Assembly (NCBI GenBank): GCA_910577075.1
Contig: CAJTKV010000010.1
Coordinates: 1 to 44,629, forward strand
Source: an uncultured Bacilli bacterium
GTDB lineage: Bacteria > Bacillota_I > Bacilli_A > RF39 > UBA660
Reading direction: 5' to 3'
DNA length: 44,629 nt
Part shown: positions 1-6,981 of the stretch, in pieces
Numbering within the stretch: the first letter of the stretch is position 1
How the letters are laid out: each line of letters starts with the position of its first letter
Translations under genes and position numbers: made by a program
Notes under the pieces: model-generated
Databases searched by the model: none
The model's input: only the letters and a program-made list of their open reading frames with translations
Told to the model about the DNA's origin: nothing

Positions 1-130
1 CCTTGATATTTATTTTTAAGCAAGTTTCAATAACAACTTTTAGAAGTTCTTTATTTCTCTCATCGTGAAAAATCTCTTTAAATATTCTATCTCTTATGGA
101 TGTTATTTTTATGGTTTTATTTTCGTTCAA
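1..130 (-). CDS. Partial Rpn/PD-(D/E)XK-type transposase-nuclease, N-terminus
   Basis: Open frame that runs off the left edge, so only about 43 N-terminal codons are visible. A TTG start at 130 is chosen because AAAGGAGAG lies six bases upstream and no ATG is available. The peptide contains RDRIFKEIFHDERNKELL, which resembles the opening of the Rpn / PD-(D/E)XK nuclease family transposases (a phrase of the type VFKxIF-x-E-x-N-x-x-LL). In that family the catalytic residues come later, outside the window, so activity cannot be judged. Its leader (144-190) and part of its coding sequence recur in decayed form at 673-838, which shows local duplication. It could instead be an unrelated short gene; the family call rests on one motif. 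Confidence 0.5.
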   Translation of the reverse strand, partial: MNENKTIKITSIRDRIFKEIFHDERNKELLKVVIETCLKINIK

Positions 131-143
131 TCTATTCTCTCCT

Positions 144-190
144 TTCACCCTTTATATTACCGATGAATTGTCATTTTACTTCTTTTTTGA
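144..190 (-). repeat. Leader direct repeat, copy 1
   Basis: 47-bp segment upstream of the partial Rpn-like gene, repeated at 792-838. The first 20 and an 18-base internal block are identical; a 7-base block between them and one terminal base vary. It includes the ribosome-binding site region. Confidence 0.8.
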
Positions 191-219
191 TGAAAATTTT
201 TCTATTTATTTTTCACTTT

Positions 220-588
220 CTAGATTTTTTTATCATCTTCTTTTACTCGATCCATTATGACTGTATTATGTGACCAAGGTATTTTATAAGAAAGTTCTTT
301 GAGTTCTTTATTATCTTTTACTGACAAATAATATTTTCTCATATTACGAAGATTTCTGGGTGAATATCCTTTTGCCTTTGGATATTTAATCTTTAAACTA
401 ATTGATAATTCATCAATAAATTTATTACCCCAACTGACATTATCTTCAATCATTTTTCCAATAAAGAAATATAATTCTAATATACTTTTATTAGCATTTT
501 GGAATATTTCTAATTGAGAAGCTTCTATTTTTTCAATAATTCTTTTAACACTTTCTTTAAATGTAAATTCTAATTTTTTTTCTACCAT
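220..588 (-). pseudogene. Truncated DUF1016 (YhcG-type) N-terminal domain
   Basis: About 122 codons starting at ATG 588 (MVEKKLEF), chosen over an upstream in-frame ATG at 663 because AAAGGAAG sits seven bases before it. The protein carries the DUF1016 N-terminal signature: an IG-x-MIE segment, a YSPRNLRNMRKYY helix, and the phrase IPWSHNTVIMDRV. Full YhcG-type proteins are about 340-370 residues and continue into a PD-(D/E)XK nuclease domain. Here the frame stops right after the IPWSHN motif, so the nuclease half is absent. It is therefore probably a remnant, wedged between two copies of an Rpn-like gene. A stand-alone N-terminal domain is possible but less likely. Confidence 0.72.
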
Positions 589-607
589 AAAATAACTTCC
601 TTTCAAT

Positions 608-629
608 TTTTGCAGACGCGTCTGCAAAA
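608..629. promoter_or_regulatory. Perfect 22-bp palindrome upstream of the DUF1016 remnant
   Basis: Core TGCAGACGCGTCTGCA (611-626) is a perfect inverted repeat, extended by three T/A pairs on each side. It lies about 20 bp upstream of the DUF1016 start, in very AT-rich DNA, and is the most GC-rich stretch nearby. It looks like an operator for autoregulation or a recognition site of a mobile element. Confidence 0.6.
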
Positions 630-672
630 TTACGATACATTGATATTTGATTTCTAATATCATAGAGTGTTA

Positions 673-790
673 CTATATCGATAGAACAAGTACTATGATT
701 TTTTTGCCACTGATATTTTTTATTTTAGTTTTTAAACAAGGTCCTACTACTGCCTTTAATAATTCTTTATTTTTTTGTCATGATTTAACC
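673..790 (-). pseudogene. Decayed second copy of the Rpn-like gene
   Basis: In one frame the minus strand reads NKELLKAVVGPCLKTKIKNI, closely matching NKELLKVVIETCLKINIK of the partial gene at the left edge. The first ~27 codons are missing, an A-run is one base short so the frame is broken before NKELL, and a TAG at 673-675 ends it. The matching leader repeat lies at 792-838. This is a degraded paralogue, not a functional gene. Confidence 0.6.
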
Positions 791-791
791 C

Positions 792-838
792 TTCACCCTT
801 TATATTACCGAATTATTATCATTTTACTTCTTTTTTAA
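792..838 (-). repeat. Leader direct repeat, copy 2
   Basis: Partner of 144-190. It precedes the decayed Rpn-like copy, so the duplication covered leader plus coding start and now brackets the DUF1016 remnant. Confidence 0.8.
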
Positions 839-843
839 TCATT

Positions 844-870
844 AAAAAATGAATATCAATTATGATATTC
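844..870 (-). terminator. Rho-independent terminator
   Basis: GAATATC / GATATTC stem with a 6-base loop followed by ATTTTTT on the minus strand; it overlaps the stop codon of the 856 gene. Confidence 0.7.
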
Positions 871-2019
871 ACCTCTATTAATTATTTTTAATCCTTTAGC
901 ATTATAGTCAATTCCCTTTTTTACGTTGGCATCTGCTATATAAGTTCCCTCAAGCAAGCAACCAGTAAAATCTGTCGTCGGATCAAATATTTTATTTTCA
1001 TTTTGTCTAGTTACAAACCTACAATGTCTCAAATCTTTATTATAGACAATTTGCGGATTTAGTCTTAAATTCGTATAGGAAAAATCGACACCACTTATAT
1101 CTACTTCCGTCAAATTTACTTTAGATAAATTTATATAAGGCAAATATGGTAACCACTTTCTCTTTATTCTCCTTGTTCCATTTATTTCTTCAAAAAGATA
1201 ATTGCTACTTATTGTTATTCTTCTCTTTTCATTAAAAATATCATTTAGTTCCTTTTGTAGTTCTAATATTTCAATAAATTTATCTTCTAACTTCTCTTCT
1301 ATTCCTCTTTTTGATTCTTGTTTTTTAAGTTCAACACTAATCTCATCTCTTACCTTTTGCTCTTTAGCATTCACACAATTTCTCAGTGTATCATATGCTC
1401 GAACATAATCTCCTGGTACAATAGTTTTATCGAAAACCTCCTGTAATTCATCTAAATTAAAGTGATAACAATCCACAGTATCATTATCGATAACTTCCTT
1501 ATCCACTCGATATATTTGAACTCCTCCAAAGCCATTCTCTGCTTTTAAATAAAAATAGGCATCTTCAAAAAATCCATAGCGGTAATCTACTCTTGCATTT
1601 ATTGGTACACTCATAAGAGCAAACGATGCAACTATCGTATCATAATAGAGAAATACTTTTTCTATTTTACCCTTATTATTTCTCGCATAACTAATTACAT
1701 CATTATTAACAACAGAACCAGTAGCTACAATTTCTCCATTTTCCAGTTTATATTCTTCATGTGGATTATCAACATTATAAAATACCAATTTTGATCTAGT
1801 ACTTTTATTTCTATTTATTTTAATTTTAACATTCAAATCTGAAAAGAAAGCATTCAAACAAACATTAATCTTACTCTCCGTTCCAATAATAAAGTTTTTA
1901 ACATCTTCATTAAACATCGTTAAGTTAATGCTTTCTGCATCGACAAATCGTCTTCTTGGCGTTTCATTCAGGGATTTATAAAAATCTTTTCTAACTAATA
2001 TTCGTTGTAACATTCCCAT
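856..2019 (-). CDS. Unknown protein with C-terminal pentapeptide-like segment
   Basis: 387 residues from the second ATG (2019), preferred because AGAGAAGG is seven bases upstream; the ATG at 2025 is too close to it. No family is recognised for the first two thirds. Around residues 225-265 there is a charged, helix-forming stretch likely to be a coiled coil. Near residue 295 the sequence INLSKVNLTEVDISGVDFSYTN has the A(D/N)LxX-like spacing of pentapeptide repeats, followed by CRF, DFTGCLLEG and TYIADANV, which keep the pattern loosely. No signal peptide or membrane helix is seen. It has its own promoter and terminator, so it is a single-gene unit in an accessory region. Confidence 0.75.
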   Translation of the reverse strand: MGMLQRILVRKDFYKSLNETPRRRFVDAESINLTMFNEDVKNFIIGTESKINVCLNAFFSDLNVKIKINRNKSTRSKLVFYNVDNPHEEYKLENGEIVATGSVVNNDVISYARNNKGKIEKVFLYYDTIVASFALMSVPINARVDYRYGFFEDAYFYLKAENGFGGVQIYRVDKEVIDNDTVDCYHFNLDELQEVFDKTIVPGDYVRAYDTLRNCVNAKEQKVRDEISVELKKQESKRGIEEKLEDKFIEILELQKELNDIFNEKRRITISSNYLFEEINGTRRIKRKWLPYLPYINLSKVNLTEVDISGVDFSYTNLRLNPQIVYNKDLRHCRFVTRQNENKIFDPTTDFTGCLLEGTYIADANVKKGIDYNAKGLKIINRGEYHN

Positions 2020-2052
2020 AAACATACCTTCTCTACAAATTTATTAATGCTT

Positions 2053-2081
2053 ATTATAACACTTTTATTAGTATGTGTAAA
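2053..2081 (-). promoter_or_regulatory. Promoter of the 856-2019 gene
   Basis: TTTACA (2076-2081), 17-bp spacer, TATAAT (2053-2058) on the minus strand. Confidence 0.7.
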
Positions 2082-2144
2082 TTTTTATGATTCATCACTT
2101 AAAATATATTTATATTTCTTAATATTTCAATATAAATATATCAT

Positions 2145-2173
2145 AAAAATACCCATGTGCGATTTTGTCACAC
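2145..2173 (+). repeat. 29-bp direct repeat, copy downstream of the HipA-like gene
   Basis: Identical over 29 bases to 3435-3463 and in the same orientation. It includes the imperfect dyad TGTGCGA-TTT-TGTCACA. It lies about 25 bp beyond the kinase stop codon. Confidence 0.9.
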
Positions 2174-2176
2174 ATC

Positions 2177-2209
2177 AAAAAAACAATGCTACATTTACTA
2201 ACATTGCTT
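2177..2209 (-). terminator. Probable terminator of the HipA-like gene
   Basis: On the minus strand GCAATG ... CATTGT forms a short stem, followed by TTTTTTT. The stop codon lies in the loop. The stem is only 5-6 bp, so this is moderate evidence. Confidence 0.5.
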
Positions 2210-3370
2210 TTCTATAATACTCTTCAACTTATCAATTCTACTTTGCAATAAAAGACAAATTTTATCTATTCTTCTATCTGTCATATGAGTGATATCACTA
2301 TAGCTATGCAATAGAGAATTAAACTCATCAACTAAACCATCTAATTTTGATAAATCATATCTTCCAATATTATTTATTTTTAAAATAATATCATCAAAAT
2401 TACCTACATCATAAAAGAATCTTGCATCACCATTCAATATTATTTCATCATCATTATAATCCAAAATATTAAGTGACTGACCTGTATCAAAAATCGGAGC
2501 AACTCCTAACCATTTCAAGTTATTAACATCTCTTATAATACCAAAATTATTCAAATGCCTATCTTCATTCAACATTAAATAATCTACTATAAACATATCT
2601 TCTATTCTCTCTCTTGCATCGCTGATACCGTGACTTTCAAGTATCTTTATATAATCTTCATAGGCATTATTCTTATCACAATTTTTATAAAGAATTTGAT
2701 ATGCAGGAACAAGTTCAACATTTGAATTAATAAAACATGGACATTTAGAAACTACGATATTATTAACAACATCCAAATCATAACTTACATAATTAAAGCC
2801 TAATCTTTTGGATATCATTGATGCTAGTACCTCATTGAATGGTTGCATAACTTCACTTTTATATCCACTCTTTAATAAATATCTTACACCATTATCGATA
2901 ATCCATGCTTTCTTAAGTCTTCCATCTGTCATATTATTTGGAGATATTAAACTAATATTATCACTGCTTGTATTACTCTTAGAAAAAGTTGCATTAGTAA
3001 ATTCAGAATAGCCAAAATCATGGTCAAAAAAATTTACATCTTCATATTTTATATTGCTATCAATAGGTTTTACCCAATATTGATCAGAAAGGGAAAGACC
3101 TAATGCCTTATCGAGTAATTCTGTTGGTGTTGATAACTCCAACTTTATCAACAATAAATCCAAATCATCTCTCCAAGAAGGTATTCCACGATCTTTAAAC
3201 CATTCAGATAACTTAGTACGTATATCTTCTCCCAAGTTATAAGAAGCATTAATTATGACTGGTGCATACTCTATATTTTTTATTTTCTCAATTTTAGTAA
3301 AAACAGCTAATGCTTCATCATATTCTGCTACTAACACTTCTGTATTTTTATTCATCAATATACACTTCAT
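2198..3370 (-). CDS. HipA/CtkA-like Ser/Thr kinase
   Basis: 390 residues from ATG 3370; AAAGGAAG lies about seven bases upstream, while the ATG at 3376 is too close to it. The C-terminal half has the HipA-type catalytic signature NEDRHLNNFG near residue 270 (catalytic Asp, Arg-His pair, metal-binding Asn) and the DFG-equivalent FDTGQSL near 295. The earlier phrase RYLLKSG is a plausible ATP-lysine region. HipA kinases phosphorylate translation factors and act as toxins in HipBA pairs; the CtkA-like type can be free-standing. No HipB-type antitoxin adjoins it, and the N-terminal domain is longer than in HipA. An exact 29-bp repeat brackets the gene and its promoter, suggesting it moved as a unit. 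Substrate is unknown. Confidence 0.8.
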   Translation of the reverse strand: MKCILMNKNTEVLVAEYDEALAVFTKIEKIKNIEYAPVIINASYNLGEDIRTKLSEWFKDRGIPSWRDDLDLLLIKLELSTPTELLDKALGLSLSDQYWVKPIDSNIKYEDVNFFDHDFGYSEFTNATFSKSNTSSDNISLISPNNMTDGRLKKAWIIDNGVRYLLKSGYKSEVMQPFNEVLASMISKRLGFNYVSYDLDVVNNIVVSKCPCFINSNVELVPAYQILYKNCDKNNAYEDYIKILESHGISDARERIEDMFIVDYLMLNEDRHLNNFGIIRDVNNLKWLGVAPIFDTGQSLNILDYNDDEIILNGDARFFYDVGNFDDIILKINNIGRYDLSKLDGLVDEFNSLLHSYSDITHMTDRRIDKICLLLQSRIDKLKSIIEKQC

Positions 3371-3394
3371 AATCATACTTCCTTTCTTTTGTTT

Positions 3395-3424
3395 ATTATA
3401 TCATACTAGATAAATTGATAACAA
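3395..3424 (-). promoter_or_regulatory. Promoter of the HipA-like gene
   Basis: TTGTTA (3419-3424), 18-bp spacer, TATAAT (3395-3400) with a TGA extension (TGATATAAT). The upstream repeat copy ends 11 bp before the -35 box. Confidence 0.7.
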
Positions 3425-3434
3425 CTTAAGAGAG

Positions 3435-3463
3435 AAAAATACCCATGTGCGATTTTGTCACAC
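3435..3463 (+). repeat. 29-bp direct repeat, copy upstream of the HipA-like gene
   Basis: Exact match to 2145-2173. Its position just upstream of the -35 element also allows a role as an operator. Confidence 0.9.
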
Positions 3464-3498
3464 CCCCATTTATTTTTAAAGTGCAAACTATGCACATT

Positions 3499-3523
3499 AA
3501 AAAATGTGCTTTTTTTGCACATT
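3499..3523 (-). terminator. Terminator of the exporter operon
   Basis: Minus strand AATGTGC-AAAAAAA-GCACATT followed by TTTT, directly after the stop of the second ABC gene. Confidence 0.75.
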
Positions 3524-5230
3524 TTATTTTTGTAATATTTGATAATATTTATTATCTTCCATCAACTCTTTATGAGTACCCTTTCCAACTAGACGACCAT
3601 GATCAATTACTAGTATTTCATCGGCCATTTTCATAAGTGCTGGTTTATGCGTAATCATCAAGATGGTATGATCTCTTTTTAAATCCTTTAAAATCTTCAT
3701 TATCTGTTTTGAAGTACGCATATCTAAAGATGAAGTGACCTCATCAAATAACAATACTTCTGAATTACTTAAAAGTGTTCTTGCCAGCGCGATTAATTGC
3801 TTTTGTCCACTTGAGATATTTTCCGCATCTCTTACCAACTTGGTATTATATCCATCTTTTAATCCCATAATATAATCATGTATGCCGACTCTCTTACAAG
3901 CAGCAATTTGATTACTTTGATTAGAATCTACGAGATTTAAATTCTCTCTTATACTCATATCGAATATAAAAGGTTTCTGAGTAACAATTGAGACATTGCT
4001 CGAATAAACCTCTTTGGTATAATCATTTATGTTTTCATCATCTAACAAGATAACTCCCTTATCTGCTTTATAAAGTCGCAAGAGAAGTCTGAATATCGTC
4101 GATTTACCAGATCCACTCTTACCAACTATAGCCGTAAAACTATTCGGTTTAATCTTAAAACTGACATTCCTCATTACTTCTTGTTTCTCATAAGTAAATG
4201 AGACATTCTTAAACTCAACTTTTCCATCGATAAAGTCATTGTCATTATCGCCAAATTCTAACATATTCTTATTCTTATAATTCAATATTTTATAAACACG
4301 ATCGACTGGTGTTGAATAGCTTGATAAATTATTTATGCACGAATAGAACTTCTCATACTTTGTTTGAATATTTTCATAATAACCAATAACAAGTACTAAA
4401 GTAGCAACCTCATAATAGCCCTTCAAAATTAAATAGGACATAATCAAATAGACAAAAATTTTACCAGATCCCAAAATTATTGGAATTACTACAGCTATAT
4501 TATCATCATATATACGCTTTTTAAAATAATTCTTTTTTCTACCCTTTTTATAAGTCTCTAAATAGACATTTAAATCCTCTTTCATATTAAATGACTTTAT
4601 CTCTTTATTGCCATCTAATACTTGTCCCATAAGACCTGAAATATTATCCTGTTGTTTTCTTTGATTAGCTAAATAATAATCTCTTTTTTTCGTATTCTTT
4701 CCTAAAGAATAAATTGATAACAGACACAAAATGAGAGCCATCAATCCTATAAGTATATTTACCTTTGTTAAAACTATAACGGCAACTAGCATTCCAATAA
4801 ATTCCGTTATAGCATCAAATGTTAAATCGGGAATCTGCATAACTTTTCCCACATCATTAAATGCCGTATTGACAATATATGAAGTCGAAATATTTTTAGT
4901 AAAATTCTCATCATACATTGTAACTTTTTGCAAAATTAATTCTTGTAACTTATTATGTGTAAATATTGAATTATTAGCATATGCAACATAATTATAATGA
5001 TGACATAAAACATAAAAGCAACTTGAACTTAAAAACAATAAAGATGATATAATTGACATCTTAAAGTCTGCTTTTGTCACATAATCAATAATCATTGATG
5101 CCGTAAGTGGAATAATAAGTAAAGAAATACTCCTCAATAGTGCTGAAAAGAATAAGTGAAACAACAATTTCTTGTTATTCGCCTTCATACTAAAGAATTT
5201 CTTTATCTCGATAAAATAACGTTTAATCAT
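3524..5230 (-). CDS. ABC exporter half-transporter, canonical NBD
   Basis: 568 residues from ATG 5230, which overlaps the stop of the upstream ABC gene by eight bases, indicating translational coupling. Residues about 20-300 form the six-helix exporter membrane domain. The ATPase domain follows: Walker A GKSGSGKS (~370-377), Q-loop TQKPF, signature NISSGQKQ (~471), Walker B VLLFDEVTSSLD with the catalytic Glu, and the H-loop His in MITHKP. The signature has Ser for the first Gly of LSGGQ. Its partner has the opposite defects (no catalytic Glu, no H-loop His). This matches a heterodimeric exporter in which one ATP site is degenerate, as in TM287/288 or BmrCD. The cargo is unknown; a drug, lipid or peptide are all possible. 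Confidence 0.92.
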   Translation of the reverse strand: MIKRYFIEIKKFFSMKANNKKLLFHLFFSALLRSISLLIIPLTASMIIDYVTKADFKMSIISSLLFLSSSCFYVLCHHYNYVAYANNSIFTHNKLQELILQKVTMYDENFTKNISTSYIVNTAFNDVGKVMQIPDLTFDAITEFIGMLVAVIVLTKVNILIGLMALILCLLSIYSLGKNTKKRDYYLANQRKQQDNISGLMGQVLDGNKEIKSFNMKEDLNVYLETYKKGRKKNYFKKRIYDDNIAVVIPIILGSGKIFVYLIMSYLILKGYYEVATLVLVIGYYENIQTKYEKFYSCINNLSSYSTPVDRVYKILNYKNKNMLEFGDNDNDFIDGKVEFKNVSFTYEKQEVMRNVSFKIKPNSFTAIVGKSGSGKSTIFRLLLRLYKADKGVILLDDENINDYTKEVYSSNVSIVTQKPFIFDMSIRENLNLVDSNQSNQIAACKRVGIHDYIMGLKDGYNTKLVRDAENISSGQKQLIALARTLLSNSEVLLFDEVTSSLDMRTSKQIMKILKDLKRDHTILMITHKPALMKMADEILVIDHGRLVGKGTHKELMEDNKYYQILQK

Positions 5231-6965
5231 TATCAAACACCCCAATTCTACTAGGTGATTTTCTTGATTGCAATAATTGATAAATCTCATTGTGTTTTAT
5301 GAGTTCTTTATGTGTACCAATTTCTTGAATTCTTCCCTCATCAAGAACCACAATTCTATCAGCTATCTTCATTAAATCTGGTTTCTTAGTAATCATAATA
5401 ACGGTATGATCTTTTTTTAAATTATCCACTAATTTAGGAACTAATTTTGCCGTATCGGGATCTAAAGATGTCGTAATATCATCGAGTAATATTACCTCTG
5501 CTTTCGAAAGAATTGTTCTTGCAATACTAATCATCTGTTTCTGACCACCAGATATATTACTTCCATTTTCTCTTAAAATAGTATTATATCCATTTGGCAA
5601 TGTTTCAATAAAATCATGAATTCCTGCTTTTTTACATGCTTCAATCTGATGTTCAATATTAGAATCTACGAAATTTAAATTTTTTCTTATACTCATATTA
5701 AAGATAAAAGGTTTTTGATTGACAACTGAGACATTTTTAGAATAACTTTCTTTCGAAAATTCAAAGACATCGACATTATCCAATTTTATACTACCCTTAG
5801 TTGGCTTATAAAGTCTCAAAAGTAAGTTTAACATCATCGTCTTACCTGATCCTGCTTCTCCCACTATTGCCAATACTTCATTATGATTTACTTTCAAATT
5901 GATATTATGTAAAACTTCCTTTTTCTTTAATTCTAAAGATACATGTTTAAATTCTACGACACCATAAATATCATCTGTTTCCAAAGAGCCAAACTTAACT
6001 TCATCGGAAGTATAATTTAAAATATCATTTATACGTGATACTGCCGTATTTGTCTCTCTTATCGAAGAAGTTGAAGAGATTAAATCCCCAACATAAGTTT
6101 CCAAATATTCATGATATGCAATAACCAATACTAAGACACTTACATCAATTCTTCCGGCCATAATAAGACATATCAAGAATACATAGAGAATAAATCTAAA
6201 TATATAAGTAACGGCTCTTATATCATTATCTCTCAAAGTGCAATATTCCCTTTTAGTCTTATAACACTTATTAAAATTATTTTGAATAATATCCAATTTA
6301 GCTTTTAACTTTGGCAACATGCTAAATGTCTTTATCTCTTGTAAGCCTGAAATTATCTGTGTTAAAAGTGTCGAATATTTATCATCTTGCACTTTTACCT
6401 TATTGTGATAATAATTAACATGACAATCAGCTTGATTTCGCACATATATATAGACAAGCGTAAAAAGGACAAAAAGCAAAGATAGATAAATATTAATCGT
6501 TGCCACTATTACAAGCACCGCTGCTATTTGAAGAATTCCCATAAAGAACTCCGATAACTGATCATTCATATCTCCTATTTCGATAATATCGGTATTGATA
6601 GAATTCATAAGTCTACCTTTACTTATCATTCTCGTAAAATTGCCATCGACATCGACTAATTTATTTAATACCTTTTTTGTCATCTTATCATAACAATAAT
6701 CCATATTAAATCCATATATTCTATAATTAATATATAGAGCTATATTATATAAAATATATACTAGTAAATATCCTCCCAAAGCCAAATACGTCATTTCTGC
6801 ATTACCTTGGGTTAAATATTTAATAATTAAAGATGCTACAAAGGGAAGTAATAGAGAAAACCCTTTATAGAAAAATGCCGATACTAAATTAATAACTAAA
6901 TATTTTATCTTTAACTCGGCTAGTTTTAAATAATCTTTTATAAAACCATAATACTCCTTTAACAT
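5223..6965 (-). CDS. ABC exporter half-transporter, degenerate NBD
   Basis: 580 residues, 16 bases after the Fic/Doc-like gene. Membrane domain over residues ~20-300. The ATPase domain has Walker A GEAGSGKT (~369-376), Q-loop NQKPF, a canonical signature NISGGQKQ (~470) and Walker B VILLDDITTSLD. The catalytic Glu after the Walker B Asp is replaced by Asp (~496), and the H-loop His is replaced by Lys in MITKKPD (~527). Each canonical element lost here is kept in the partner encoded next, and the reverse holds for the signature. The two proteins therefore most likely form one heterodimer with a single active ATP site. Cotranscribed with the 673-residue protein upstream, so the exporter may serve that protein's product or target. 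Confidence 0.92.
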   Translation of the reverse strand: MLKEYYGFIKDYLKLAELKIKYLVINLVSAFFYKGFSLLLPFVASLIIKYLTQGNAEMTYLALGGYLLVYILYNIALYINYRIYGFNMDYCYDKMTKKVLNKLVDVDGNFTRMISKGRLMNSINTDIIEIGDMNDQLSEFFMGILQIAAVLVIVATINIYLSLLFVLFTLVYIYVRNQADCHVNYYHNKVKVQDDKYSTLLTQIISGLQEIKTFSMLPKLKAKLDIIQNNFNKCYKTKREYCTLRDNDIRAVTYIFRFILYVFLICLIMAGRIDVSVLVLVIAYHEYLETYVGDLISSTSSIRETNTAVSRINDILNYTSDEVKFGSLETDDIYGVVEFKHVSLELKKKEVLHNINLKVNHNEVLAIVGEAGSGKTMMLNLLLRLYKPTKGSIKLDNVDVFEFSKESYSKNVSVVNQKPFIFNMSIRKNLNFVDSNIEHQIEACKKAGIHDFIETLPNGYNTILRENGSNISGGQKQMISIARTILSKAEVILLDDITTSLDPDTAKLVPKLVDNLKKDHTVIMITKKPDLMKIADRIVVLDEGRIQEIGTHKELIKHNEIYQLLQSRKSPSRIGVFDND

Positions 6966-6981
6966 ACTACATCACACCATT

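Noticed and set aside
1202..1408. Plus-strand open frames opposite most genes
   Set aside because: They lie antisense to well-supported genes, lack ribosome-binding sites and have no recognisable protein features.
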